A stretch of DNA of 64,000 bases from Protopterus annectens (GCF_019279795.1 NC_056750.1:696576394-696640393); one strand, 5' to 3'; counted from the first letter of the stretch, positions 10,840-20,639 are shown. Notes: a model not told the origin generated them from the letters alone. Numbers and translations are program-made.

Positions 10840-11037
10840 TTGTTGCTGATAATGGGTGACCTGAATGCACATATCAAGACAGACAGAACGGGTATGAGGG
10901 ACTGGCTGGGTCCATGTCGGTTGGGCAACAGTAATGGAGAGGGCATTCAAGGCTTCTGTCTGGCAAATGGCTTGATATTATTGAACACATGGCTCACAAA
11001 GACAGACAGTCACAAGATCATGTACCAGAGTGGCTAA
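10840..11037 (+). pseudogene. RTE endonuclease fragment
   Basis: A 65-codon frame starting LLIMGDLNAHIKTDRTG covers the GD(F/L)N catalytic motif of the exonuclease-endonuclease-phosphatase fold. It continues to FCLANGLILLNTW, the conserved helix/strand found after GDFN in RTE-type endonucleases, and ends at a stop in what should be the HKYTW segment (here HKIMYQS). The preceding EN half (about 10660-10840) is in another frame and includes TACAPQQG, the counterpart of the VYAP motif. Confidence 0.75.
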
Positions 11038-12219
11038 CTTCCAACTCAGGTAGACTTCCTCATAGTGGGGAAGATGCAGCAATTCCAAAGTCATCCCAAG
11101 GGAAACAGTCAACCCACAGCATAAACCACTGGTTACCAAAATCAGCTGGAAGCAGTGATCAGAGAAGATCTAAGATCAACAGACAGGCTGAAATACCTGG
11201 ATGTTGACTGGGAGAGAAAGCACAATAGTTCAAGGAATTACTCTGGGCTCTAGCACCTCAAGAAGAAGAGGAAATTGGTGGAGTTGAAAAAGAATTATAG
11301 TGCCTCAAAATAACATGTGTGAGGACTACAGAACAGTTATGTGGCTGAGCTACGTATGGAAATAAGGTACATAATGAAAGCTGGTAGAGGAATACAGAAG
11401 TGCAAGAAGTCATCAAAAGAAAGGAGGAGTGCTGGAAAAAGTGGGAGACAGAAAAGACAGACAATCCTAGAAAGGAATACTGGTTGCTAACAAAGAGGCT
11501 AAGAAAGGAGTTGCAGTAGCAAAGAACAAGGTATCAGAGGCACACTACAAGCTTCTGGAAAGTGACTCAGTAAGTGGCACAAAAAAACTCTGTCAGGTTG
11601 AAAGACAAAGACAGAAAGATAAAGAAGGTAGTTAGACACCCTTCATAAGGGAATGGATGCCAGCAACAACCTGTTCACCAGTCAACAGGACATCAAAGGC
11701 AGATAGAGGGAGTACTTCCCACAACCTCTGAATGAAGACAACCCCACAGAAACTGTACTGCCCCAGACACAGCCTAAAATGAGAGCATTGGAGTTCACTA
11801 TAGAAGAAGTAAGAACAGCACTAAGGAAAATGAAGTCAGGGAAGGAAGCAGACTCAAATGAGGTCACAGCAGATATGATAAAAGATTTTGTGTGAGATAG
11901 GGGAGAAATAGCTCCCATGGGTACTCATAACAGTGTGTAGAGAAAAGTGTATCCCAGGTGACTGGAGAATAAGCATACTAGTGCCTGTATTCAAGAATAA
12001 AGGGAGCATTCACAACTGTGGACAGTAAATATGTATCAAATTCTTATCACATTGCATAAAAGTCCTGGAGAGGGTGATCAATAAATGAATATGCAGAACA
12101 GATGAAATTAATATGGCAGATAAGCCGTTTGGATTCAGATCAGGATGCAGCACAACTAACCCAGTGTTTGCAGTGAGACAGATAGTTGAGAAAATCTAAT
12201 AGACGAGGAAAGAATCCAA

Positions 12220-12660
12220 CTGGGCATTCCTAGACTTGGAGAAAGCATTTGACAAGGTTCTAAGGAAGCTGATTTGAGCAGTGTTGTGGTGGTTTGAAGT
12301 CTCAGACACAGTGGTAGAATTAGTGCAGGCTATGTACAAGGACCCCATGACTCAAGTACAAATGGTGATCAGTCTCACAAAAAGGGGTTCCCAGTGGGAT
12401 TGGGTGTGCACCAGGGTTCAGTTCTGCACCCACCACTGTTCATCTTCATAATGGACTACATTAGCAAACAGGTCAGAAGGGAAAGATTAACAAAGTTGCC
12501 AAATGCAGATGATGTGGCATTACAGATAGACTCTGGGCAAGATGTTCAGCAAAGGATAAATAAATGGAATGCAAAACTAAAGGCACATGTGATGAAGCTG
12601 AGTGCAGATAAGATAGTTGTAATGGCAGCAAATGGGGAAATTAGAAGAAGCTGAGAATTA
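12220..12660 (+). pseudogene. RTE reverse transcriptase palm fragment
   Basis: RT motif A (FLDLEKAFDK) lies at about 12228, motif B (HQGSVL) in the frame 12394-12654, and motif C as NADDVALQ about 30 residues later. All three aspartates are visible, but frameshifts and a premature stop after GEIRRS separate them. The segment KLSADKIVVMAANG corresponds to the N-x-K-K-T-x-x-M element after motif C. No product is expected. Confidence 0.75.
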
Positions 12661-12778
12661 AAATAGAAGGAAAACAGTGGAACAAGTTAACAGCTTCAAG
12701 TACCTCTGAGGGGTAGTTGAGGAGAAGGGAAGTCTGAATGAGGAGATCAAAGCTAGAATCAGAGGGGATGCAGACAAC

Positions 12779-12973
12779 TTGCACAATGTGTCGGGTGTAG
12801 TATGTGACAGAAGAATGCCAAAGAAGCTAAAAAGTAAGGTGTACAAAACAGTGTTGCAACCAGTGCTACTGTATGGTACAGAAACCTGGGCAATAAAGGG
12901 ACATAGAAGTGATGGAGGTGAAGTGCCTGAAATAGGTGGTAGGATGCACACTCTGGGACAGATGAAGAAATGA
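12779..12973 (+). pseudogene. RTE C-terminal region fragment
   Basis: The frame includes RMPKKLKSKVYKTVLQPVLLYGTETWAIKG across two stretches, the conserved KGKIYKTVVRPALLYGSETW-like thumb of RTE/BovB polyproteins. It then decays in the segment that normally reads EMRMLRW. Adjacent to the DIRS terminus at 13000, so the RTE element was probably the insertion target of DIRS or was cut by it. Confidence 0.7.
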
Positions 12974-12999
12974 GGATATAAGAGCAGAAGACAAAGTAA

Positions 13000-13051
13000 A
13001 GTACAGTTGTGTACACTTACCATAAATGTAGCTGTTCGAGTATATTCACTG
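13000..13051 (-). repeat. DIRS right terminal repeat, outer 52 bp
   Basis: These 52 bp are the reverse complement of 13379-13430, with two mismatches by eye. The sequence contains GTACACTTACCATAAATGTA. The same terminal sequence, reading CTCGAACATCTACATTTATG, is found at 63520 in the second DIRS relic. I take it as the outer end of the element's right inverted terminal repeat. Confidence 0.8.
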
Positions 13052-13378
13052 TTGCAGTCATCACACTTGGGTTATCCTGCCAGGGGTAGCCCTCAGTCAG
13101 CCCGAATACCAGAGGCTTAGTATTTCTGCGTTGGTTGCTGTCACTTCAGGACTGACATCAGGTTGTCAGTGGTATAAAATCAGGCAGCCAACACCATTAC
13201 ATCAGTTTTTCTTGACCCAACTTTCAGGAGCCCCCAAATAGGGAGCTAGGTTATGGTGGAAGAACACCACCAGTAGAAAGTAAATACCAAAACTTCCCTG
13301 TAAGGAGAGAGGACAAGACAGAGAGAGAGAGAGAGAGAGAGAGACAAGGGGGATGGGGGGGGGGGACCAGGACTGCAC
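13052..13378 (-). repeat. DIRS right terminal repeat body with (GA)n and G-run
   Basis: The interval between the two inverted 52-bp blocks. It holds a (GA)n run at about 13319-13343 and a run of ten or more G at 13357-13367. Minus-strand open frames of 76-85 aa crossing it are low-complexity (LSLSLSLS) and not believable as genes. The TATAAAA at about 13173 may belong to the element's promoter, as DIRS terminal repeats carry transcription signals, but this is inference. Confidence 0.55.
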
Positions 13379-13480
13379 CAGTGAATACACTCGAACATCT
13401 ACATTTATGGTAAGTGTACACAACTGTACTATGTTCTTCATGTTTCACTGTTGCAGTCATCACATTTGGGTTGATTCCCA
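13379..13480 (-). repeat. DIRS internal complementary region (ICR)
   Basis: The segment 13379-13430 is the inverted copy of the outer terminus at 13000-13051. The following 13443-13475 (TCACTGTTGCAGTCATCACA...) is a direct copy of 13044-13075. DIRS elements carry an internal region complementary to the joined outer edges of both terminal repeats, used to template completion of a circular cDNA. The arrangement here fits that description. Confidence 0.7.
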
Positions 13481-13599
13481 AAGCTGAAGAAAAGAGTGGA
13501 GGCAGTCAAGAAGACTGGGGGCTGGCTAGGATGCCCTACAAGACTGCGGTGGCAAAGCATGTCCTGGATTTGGAGAGGATAGGCAGGTGGTAATGCTTG

Positions 13600-14460
13600 G
13601 TGAAGGTATGAACAGAAGTACAAGTTGCAGACTCCAGGATATCCCTGGTGGGGACCCCTCTGAGAAAACCTTCAGAGGTGGAGGTTGCCCTGGTCAAATG
13701 TGTCCTGATCCCCTTTGGGGGTGGTTTCCCATGCTGTTTGTAGCAGAAATTGATGCAGTGTGCCCTCTGCCCATGCTGCGAAGCTGACTAGCAATTGGTC
13801 AGTTTTTCTAAAGGATTTAGTCCTATCCAGGTAGAATCTGAGCTGTCTGTGTACATCTAGAGAGTGCAGAATCCTTTCACCCTTGTTTTGTGGGTTAGGG
13901 AAAAAAGTTGGGCAAATGAATGGATTGGTTGAGAGCCACACTAGACACCACTTTAGGCATGAAGGAGTTAGTCCTGAGGGGGTCAGCCTGGAAAATGATG
14001 AAGGGCTCTACAACCATGAGTGCTTGTAGCTCTGAAACTCTTCTAGCTGACGTGATGGCCAGAAACAAGGCTGTTTTCCAAGAGAGGAATTTTAACTCTG
14101 CTGAAGCTGCAGGTTCAAAGGGGGTAGAGTGAGCTTTTCCAACACAAAGTTAAGGTCCCTAGCTGAGGCAGGAGCCCTTCTGGGTCGCCTTAAGTTGTTA
14201 CCCTCTTAGGAACTGTTTGATGAAAGGGTGTGAGAAGAGAGGTGGCTCTGTACTGAAATGAGCAGAGATGGCAGAGGCATGAATTTTAATAGAAGAGAAG
14301 GATAGACCCCTGTGTAGTATGTCTGCTAGGTAGTCCAGAATGACAGGTAGGGAGGGCCGTGCTGTTTTGGCTCCCTTAGCCTGGATCCAGGTGCAAAACC
14401 TTGTCCACTTGTCAGCATAGGATTTTCTAGTGCTGGGGCATCCGGCCTCACATATCACAC
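13600..14460 (-). pseudogene. DIRS tyrosine recombinase
   Basis: The minus strand encodes the recombinase in pieces. At 14198-14458 is the N-terminal SAM-like core-binding domain (CPSTRKSYADKWTRFCTW...; ...ILDYLADILHRGLSFSSIK...). At about 14027-14053 the catalytic-arginine motif TSARRVSEL is visible. At 13672-13941 is the LDVHRQLRFYLDRTKSFRKT block typical of vertebrate DIRS recombinases. The distal H-x-x-R and tyrosine motifs were not recognised and may be lost below 13670. Frameshifts between pieces show inactivation. The enzyme would insert circular cDNA by strand exchange. Confidence 0.8.
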
Positions 14461-14499
14461 CTGGGACTTGTTTGCTGAGGCTAGCAGTTTGAGAAGAGG

Positions 14500-15093
14500 T
14501 CAGGCAATATGCCAGGCTGCCAGGTTAAGGGTCTGAAATTGGGGATGCATGAATTCTCCATTCTTCTTGATCAGGAGTGTTGGGATCTGAGGTAGGTTCC
14601 ATGGTGGCAGGGGAGACAGGCTGCGCAGCAGTGGGTAAAAGTGCTGGCATGGCCAGTCTGGTGCAATCAGGACTGTCTTTGGTTTTTCCTCCCTTGTTTT
14701 CAGCAGTACCCTTGAAATGAGTGCTAGAGGGGGAAATGCATAGACCAAGAGGTTTACCCATTGGAAGGATAGAGCATCTACTTTCCAGGCCTTGCTGTGA
14801 GGTTCCCTGGTGCAGAATTTGCTGAGCTGATGATTGGAGTGGGAGGCAAAGCGATCCACCTTCGGGGTGCCCCATTTCTGGGTTACAAGGGTGAAGGTTC
14901 TGTGGTCTAGCTGACACTCATGTGGGACTAGCAGGTTTCTGCTTAAGTTGTCTGCCAGAGAGTTTAGGGAGCCTGGCAGGAATTGTGCTAGTAGGTGTAG
15001 TTGCATGGCTAAGGCTATGTGCCAAAGGGTCATGGCAAGCCTGCAGAAAGGATAAGAGTGAGTTCCTCCATGCTTGTTGATGTACCACATCAC
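14500..15093 (-). pseudogene. DIRS RNase H and connection domain
   Basis: A 197-aa minus-strand frame begins MMWYINKHGGTHS, matching the DNT.VMWYINKQGGT region of DIRS RNase H. It continues with FLPGSLNSLADNLSR, the conserved HLPG..N..AD.LSR motif, then WGTPKVDRFASHSN and DALSFQW, and LVYAFPPLALISRVLLKT, all characteristic of the C-terminal half of DIRS pol. It is fairly intact. The RT palm that should precede it is missing, because the upstream sequence at 15095-15140 switches directly into gag-like sequence. Confidence 0.85.
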
Positions 15094-15143
15094 TTGGTAG
15101 TTTTAGAAAGAACTGAAGACGTGAAAGAAGTCATCAGTTTGTG

Positions 15144-15856
15144 TCAAATATCGGTAGTGCGAAGTACTTCCTCGGAAGCCAGTGCCTGCTTAGTGGCTCC
15201 GGACCCATCCAAGGTAGAGACATCCACAGGATCCTTAGTCAAAGAAGAGTCTTGTGGCATACCAGACTCAGAAAAGGTCTTGGTGGCCTGCAAATCCACA
15301 GAAGTGGGCATCAGGGCCTGCAAAAGCACCTTACTGAGGACCGGAGAACTGATGACTAGCTTAACGGAAGCATTGTCAGTGGTTTTGGACCTGTGCAGTC
15401 TCTCTCTGTCTTTATCCTTATGTTTTTTCGGAAGATCGGTAGTCGGATGACTTACCAAAGCCATATCAGAATTTGAGGACTGGATGTATAGTTCTGGCGT
15501 TGAACAAAGCAAAAAGTGACAGTGAGGGATAAGATGGAAGTCTCGGTGTAGTATTTGCTTTCCACAGGTGAGACAATTGTTAACTTTTTCTGATATTGGT
15601 TAGAGCAAGAAAAAAGGATCCCCAATGGGGTACCTAGCTTTAGAAGACTTCAACATCAATTCAGAAATGAAAACCCAGGTAGCGGCTGACCGGCACTCAT
15701 GCAAACTGCTTCTGCTTTGGGCTCCTCGGCAAGAAAGACTGATGTAATGTGTCCAGCAAAGAAGTGGATGGATTGTGAAGAGGAGGATCTGTGGCAATCA
15801 GGCATGAGTGTTGAAGAAGGTTGGAAACAGGCATTGAATACAGAGTGTGACACCAT
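15144..15856 (-). pseudogene. DIRS gag-like ORF1 remnants
   Basis: Minus-strand frames at 15144-15512 and 15600-15856 encode Ser/Thr/Lys-rich protein with a strongly charged LPKKHKDKDRERLHRSK patch, the composition of the poorly conserved DIRS ORF1. No zinc knuckle was confirmed in this copy. Assignment comes mainly from the position upstream of pol on the same strand. Confidence 0.5.
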
Positions 15857-15860
15857 TTAG

Positions 15861-16219
15861 AAAATGGTGATATTGCACAATTGTCACCAATCTGTCTTCT
15901 TGACCAAAGTGCATTGACAAAACTGATGTCAACTTTAAAGAATGTTGACTCTTTTAAATGCTTAAATATCTATAGATATAGATATTTAGTAACCTGAGAC
16001 CATCTGAGCAGTCACCTTATTCATGTCTATTCAGTCATTAATGTGAGAGCAGATTGTCTACCATTAATCATATCTAACTGAAAACAGAAACTAAAACATT
16101 TATAGTAAATGTGATCCCACTCACAAATAGTTGTTAAAAACCCTGCCATATACCATAAAAAATTGTTTTTGTAGGCGAGCAAGGCATGCTGCACCTTCCA
16201 GCCTCCATCCATCCCAAGT

Positions 16220-16220
<1 letters not shown>
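15861..16220. other. Unassigned interval
   Basis: No recognisable repeat or coding potential. It may contain the lost 5' end of the DIRS element, but no inverted terminal repeat could be matched. Confidence 0.4.
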
Positions 16221-16221
<1 letters not shown>

Positions 16222-16269
<48 letters not shown>

Positions 16270-16285
16270 CTATATGTATATATAT

Positions 16286-16344
<59 letters not shown>
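16222..16344. repeat. (GT)n-(TA)n compound microsatellite
   Basis: A long GT run (16222-16264) passes into TA repeats up to about 16344. Open frames on both strands here are simple-sequence artefacts. It flanks foldback element B on the left. Confidence 0.95.
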
Positions 16345-16347
<3 letters not shown>

Positions 16348-16690
16348 ATCTATGACATTTGATCGAAATATCAAACGTCCAAATCCATAACCACCGAACA
16401 CACTTTAACGAAAGCGCTTTCATCAAAGCATATTAATAAAAAAAAAAACAAAACAAAAAAAAAAAACACTACATTAAAGTTTCTGAAGGGGGGCAAAGCG
16501 CCCTGCACCCCCCCACCCCCCCACTTTAATATTCTCCCTCCGAGACCGCACTACAGTGAGGAAAAGTGAATTTTCCCTTATCCGCACCATAGTACGGCCT
16601 TGGCAACAGGCATACTTATGCGAAAGTGCTTCTTCAGTGAAAAGCACTTTCACGTAAGTATGCTCACCCTTAATGGATTCATACACATAT
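16345..16690 (+). mobile_element. Foldback element B (C-run core family)
   Basis: The core reads CCCTGCACCCCCCCACCCCC, TTTAATATT, GAGACCGCACTACAGTGAGG and AAAAGTGAATTTTCCC. It matches element A (reverse strand) nearly base for base across CCTGCACCC...GAGACCGCA-TACAGTGAGGAAAA. The right part is a strong local hairpin: CATACTTATGCGAAAGTGCTT at about 16611-16631 and its complement at 16644-16664. The left arm (ACGAAAGCGCTTTCATCAAAGC) is a degenerate counterpart of that right arm. A long A-rich run at about 16437-16466 lies between left arm and core, as in A. Both flanks are microsatellites. No coding capacity. Confidence 0.7.
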
Positions 16691-16706
16691 ACATATACAC
16701 ACACAC

Positions 16707-16758
<52 letters not shown>

Positions 16759-16765
16759 GTATGTA
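16691..16765. repeat. (CA)n/(TA)n microsatellite
   Basis: ACACACACAC followed by a run of TA dinucleotides to about 16752, the right flank of foldback element B. Overlapping frames are artefacts. Confidence 0.9.
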
Positions 16766-17296
16766 TACACTAACTTGGAGATCACAAAACCCACAGAAAG
16801 GAGAAAGGATATTAAAGCAAACATCAAACACATCTTTCCCCTCATATCTGACTCATATCCCAAGAATAAAGCATAGCATCCATGTTATGTCAAGATCTAA
16901 TGTATAACATCAGCAATGTAAAAATATGATACTTCTTCTAGAATATAGTGATGATGACACATGACCAATTGTAGTGCTTCCATGACAGCACCTTTGCTCA
17001 TTCATTCCCTGAAAGGACAAGATTCTGCTGTTGTACTAGTATTATCCAGACAGCCTTCAGAGAGAGATTAATATGCTAATACCATCCCTCAGTGCATATG
17101 TGGCCTCCATATATAGAACTCTGTAAATACTGACCTGCATAATACTCCTGCACATATATTATGATGATTACTGTGCAAACACAGCTTCACAGAATTAGGC
17201 ACATGCTCTGGTCCAATTATTTGCCATACACTTAACATCTGGTAGATGTTGGCATGCAACAGACATTGAAGTCCCTCCCTCTCCAGGATAGGAGAA
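16766..17296. other. Unassigned interval
   Basis: No repeat or gene recognised. A 72-codon minus-strand frame at 17089-17307 has no recognisable features. Confidence 0.4.
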
Positions 17297-17560
17297 CCAG
17301 TGTTCATAGGTAGGTACTAGGCTAGCGGCCCTGGGGCCTATATAAGCCTTGCCAAAAAAGTTCCCTGGCTTTCACCACCCAAGAAAATTATTTCCCTGTT
17401 CCCCTGTGAAGCAGAGCCACAGAAGTGATCCCCTGGGAGAATTCCCTATTTACCATCCAACTGTCAAGATTTTTCTTAGAGGGCTAATGAGGAGCTTTGC
17501 TTGACATGCATGGGTAGTCTGTTCCTGAGCAAGAGAAGTCTCTGTGACAGGAATCTATCC
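17297..17560 (-). other. LINE 3' untranslated region
   Basis: Matches, in the same orientation, 2283-2540 and 56479-56720. It contains the GGGCCTATATAAGCCT block and CCCCTGTGAAGCAGAGCCAC. On the LINE sense strand it ends in CCTATGAAC, the short terminal repeat expected of CR1-group LINEs. Confidence 0.8.
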
Positions 17561-17616
17561 CTCCAGCAGGTTCTGTTTATTGTGGTGGCAAGGTTTAAGT
17601 CCCTGGAGCATGTGGC

Positions 17617-18030
17617 TCAGAAGTATTGGGATTTCTTTAAGTGTAGCATGTCCAACAGATGGGGGTTTGATATGGCTTTGTATGTTAGGCAGAGGTTGCC
17701 TCTGAGTAGTAGATAAGCGACTGAGTAGAGCTGAAGTTTTTTGAGATGGTCTGTGTATGGCATCTGTTTCAGGCCAGTAATCCTCTTAGTGAGGTATTTC
17801 TGTGGCCTTTCTAGTTGTCGTAGATGTCTTGCGAGGTACATGCCAAACTGGGCATTGTACTCTATAATGGGTGTGATGAGGGATGAGTAGAGAGGAACAA
17901 TGACCTCTTTTTTGGAGGCGAACCCATTTGTAATGAGGTGTGCCACATAGAAGGATTTCCTGACTGCTGTGGTGATGTGATTATCAAAGGAGAGACTACT
18001 GTCCACCTGTGTCCCAAGGTCTCTTATCAA
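17617..18030 (-). pseudogene. LINE ORF2 C-terminal (thumb) fragment
   Basis: A 137-aa minus-strand frame begins IRDLGTQVDSSLSFDNHIT, the post-palm segment of the reverse transcriptase. It runs through VPLYSSLITPIIEYNAQFG, LERPQKYLTKRITGLKQMP and NLCLTYKAISNPHLLDMLHL. It aligns without gaps to 49700-50080 of the better copy. A frameshift at about 18031 separates it from the palm. Confidence 0.85.
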
Positions 18031-18048
18031 CTTTCGGTGTTTAGTAGG

Positions 18049-18586
18049 CTACCACCTATGCAGTAGTTCATGGGTACAGTGTTTTTCCCCAAAGGGGAGG
18101 ACAATGCGCTTCTTGGCATTGAGCATGAGGCCATGACATTGACACCAAGCATCAGTCTCATTGAGGCCCCTATGTAAAATGTCCATATCATTAGGTGATT
18201 CTATTATTGCACCTAGTTTGCAGTCGTCTGTGAACTTTGTTAGCCAAAGACCTGCTGTATTAGCCTGGACTTCTGAGAAGTAGATGCCAAAAAGGAGAGG
18301 ACCCAGGACTCTGTGGTACTCCACTTGTCACTGGTCTGAAGTTGGATTTGGAGTTGGCTACTTTCACTGTGTGGGTTCTGTCAGTGAGCCATTTGGCCAC
18401 CCATCCTGTGACATAAGGATTTATGCGCAGTCTAGTGAGGTTATCTATAATTCCATAGTGGGGGATGGTGTCGAAAGCCTTTGCAGGGACAAGACAGGCT
18501 GTGTGCACCACCTTACCCTCATCCACGGCTCTGGTGACTGCTTCAAACAAGTCAATCAGGTTTAGGAGACATGACCTACTTTTCAC
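18049..18586 (-). pseudogene. LINE ORF2 RT palm fragment
   Basis: The minus-strand frame 18260-18586 has motif A as AKAFDTIPHYG, preceded by the SRSCLLNLIDLFEAVT helix, and motif B beginning SGVPQ. The overlapping frame 18049-18324 continues with LLFGIYFSEVQANTAGLWL and motif C as KFTDDCKLGA (first position Thr instead of Ala, catalytic Asp pair kept). The two frames overlap at about 18300, where one frameshift interrupts motif B. Confidence 0.85.
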
Positions 18587-18613
18587 AAACCCAAACTGAG
18601 TGGGGTCCAGAGT

Positions 18614-19537
18614 TTAGAGGTTACCTGTGTCCTTGTTTATAAGCTCCGAGATGATATGTTCCATGGCCTTGCAGACCAGGCTCATCAGTTTAATGGGATG
18701 GTAGTTCCTGGGGTCCATGGTGGTGCCCCCTTTGTGCAGTGGCATAACCATCACTATATGCCATTCAGTAAGCACAAAGCCTGACGTGAGGCTATGATTG
18801 AACATGGTACTTAGGTAGGGTGCCTGTTCGTTCTGTAGTTCATGCAGAATGCAGCCTGGGATGTTGTCAGGTGATGCTGTGTTATTGGCTTTGGAGACTG
18901 CGGTCTTTACTTGTGCAGCCGTGATTACAGGGGCTTTGCATTCTTCCGGTATAGTGATGGCCCCTTTGGGGGTTGGGGGGTGAAGTTTGCACTGAACCTA
19001 TCTGCCAGGATGTTGGCAATATCAGTTGGTTCTGTATATCTAGTGCCATTGTGCTGCAGCTCAGAGCAGATCTGAGTGTCGCCATTGAGATTCTTGACAT
19101 AGCTGTAGAATGCTTTGGGGCTGTCTTTAGAATCAATGGTGATTTTATTTTCGTAACTAGCTTGGCAGGATTTTATGAGGAATTTCAGCTTCTTACTGAG
19201 GCTGACCAGGGAGTTCCTGCAATCAGGGGATTTTACTCTTTTTTTGCAGCAGCTTCTTCCTTCTGTTGTAGAGTTTGATTGTGGCAGGGGACCACCAGAT
19301 TGGCTTTCTTTTTTTGGAGGATAGCGTCTTGGTTCTGTTGAGGATGGCACAATCCATGTATTCGTGTAAGTGCTTATACAGTGCATTTGTATAGCATTCA
19401 GCAGTAGTACCTCTATTTTCCATCTGTATGGGTGTCGTGAAGCTTGCCACTTCTATCTTAAGAAGCATGAAGTTGGCTTTGGAGAATTTTTTTATGGTGG
19501 TTTCCTTAATGGGGGGGTAGGGGCAGGATAGTGACAT
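18614..19537 (-). pseudogene. LINE ORF2 RT fingers and EN-RT linker fragments
   Basis: Minus-strand frames at 19223-19537, 18925-19386 and 18614-18805 cover the linker (KPIWWSPATIKLYNRRKKLL), the DSKDSPKAFYSYVKNLNGDTQ segment, ADRFSANFTP, and the start of the fingers (...MPLHKGG... then YHPIKLMSLVCKAMEHI). All are in the order expected upstream of the palm. Three shifts are present. Confidence 0.8.
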
Positions 19538-19597
19538 CTAGGGTGATTAGCTTGTGGTCGGATCTGACCAGCGAGGAGTTGGCCTCTGGCATAGAAC

Positions 19598-20003
19598 ATC
19601 AGTTGCTCAGATTGGTAATGACCAGGTCCAGGATATTGTTGCTCCTGGTGGGGGTATGGATAAGCTATTCCAGGGTGTTAGAATTTATGAATTCCAGAAA
19701 GCGGTGAGCAAATGAGTTAGTACATGAGTAGTTTTCCCAGCTGATGATGGGGTAGTTGAAATTGCCCATTATTAGGGTATTGACTGTACCTTAATATTAC
19801 ATCAGTTGCTCATATTGATAATGACCAGGTCCAGGATATTGCTGCTCCTGGTGGGGGTATGGACAAGCTGATCCAAGGTGTTTGAATTTATGAATTCCAG
19901 AAAGAGTTGAGCAAATGAGTTAGTACATGAGTAGTTTTCCCAGCTGATGATGGGATAGATGAAATCGCCCATTATTAGGGTATTGACTGTACCTTAATAT
20001 TAC
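19598..20003 (-). repeat. 203-bp tandem duplication inside the LINE endonuclease
   Basis: Positions 19598-19800 and 19801-20003 are direct repeats of identical length with about 13 differences by eye. Each copy encodes, on the minus strand, the GDFN-to-SSL part of the endonuclease. The unit is not a multiple of three, so it shifts the frame. The right copy is closer to the same region of other LINEs in the window, and the left copy has diverged more. No other LINE copy here has the duplication. Confidence 0.9.
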
Positions 20004-20370
20004 CCAGTATATCAAGAAATGTGGAGTGGGCATCCTGAGGCATGGTGGGGGATCTGTAACAAGTTACAACCTGGATTGCAGTCTTGCCCAATGTTAGCTG
20101 CACTTGGATAATTTCGGATGCATTATGTTGAGCAACTAGACTGGAGGTATGGATATCTTTAATGAATATGGACACGCCTCCTCCTTTAGTGTTTCGGTCC
20201 AGGTTAGGTGGCCAAAAGGTGTGGTATGAGTTATAGCCTGGTAATGCAGGGGTGCTCTCTGGAGCCTTGAACCAGGTCTCCGTCACTGCACAGATGTCGA
20301 TGTTGTCCATTTTAAGAAGTGCCTCAAGTGAGTGCATTTTGAGGTTTAGACTTCTAACATTGAGTAGCAT
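19975..20370 (-). pseudogene. LINE ORF2 endonuclease N-terminal fragment
   Basis: A 131-aa minus-strand frame opens MLLNVRSLNLKMHSLEALL, includes DICAVTETWFKAPEST (conserved E of the active site) and YNSYHTFWPP, KGGGVSIFIKD, and ends in AIQVVTCYRSP before the duplicated block. It is the best-preserved endonuclease N-terminus in the window. Confidence 0.85.
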
Positions 20371-20639
20371 TACCCTCAGATTTTGCTTGCTTATACCTGC
20401 TACAGTGATGTGTTTGTGGTTTGAACATTGCCTAAAAAGGAACTATAGGGGTGGCAAGAGCCTTTGCTAGTATCTAGAATCCCAGGAGCGACAGGTGCAG
20501 GCCATCTCTGGCAAAGCATCATGGTCTGTCAATCATGTCATCCCAGGCAGACAAATACTGGATCCCCTTAGAATCACACCAGAAGCTTATCTAATTGTTG
20601 AACTCAATCATTTTGTCCTTGTATTATGGTATCATTCTG

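Larger units (their letters stand above)
10600..12999 (+). mobile_element. RTE-clade LINE relic (plus strand)
   Basis: Fragments of one endonuclease/reverse transcriptase polyprotein occur in RTE (BovB-like) order. Near 10853 is GDLNAHI (endonuclease GDFN-type motif), followed by a CLANGLILLNTW segment and HKI. Near 12225 is FLDLEKAFDK (RT motif A). Near 12394-12450 is HQGSVLHPPLFIF (motif B), and near 12500 NADDVALQ (motif C, with the YADD tyrosine replaced by Asn). VLLYGTETWA at about 12868 is the C-terminal YGSETW signature of this clade. Numerous stops show a dead copy. The left boundary is uncertain and could lie several hundred bases upstream. Its right end abuts the DIRS terminal repeat at 13000. 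Confidence 0.8.
13000..15860 (-). mobile_element. DIRS-type tyrosine-recombinase retrotransposon, internally deleted
   Basis: Read on the minus strand, the order is gag-like region, RNase H, tyrosine recombinase, then a terminal inverted-repeat complex at 13000-13480. DIRS elements encode gag, RT-RNase H and a tyrosine recombinase instead of a DDE integrase, and integrate without target duplication. Here the RT core is absent: gag-like sequence at 15144 abuts the RNase H end at about 15095, so a large internal deletion removed it. The expected 5' inverted repeat near 15860 was not found. Similar element remains occur at 60500-63558. Confidence 0.85.

Noticed and set aside
12658-13023. 121- and 85-codon minus-strand frames
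   Set aside because: Antisense to the RTE reverse transcriptase C-terminal region, whose sense-strand motifs are recognisable.
13202-13481. 76-79-codon minus-strand frames with LSLSLS
   Set aside because: Generated by the (GA)n run in the DIRS terminal repeat.
16121-16876. Several frames of 67-129 codons on both strands
   Set aside because: Low-complexity translations of (GT)n, (TA)n and (CA)n tracts around foldback element B.
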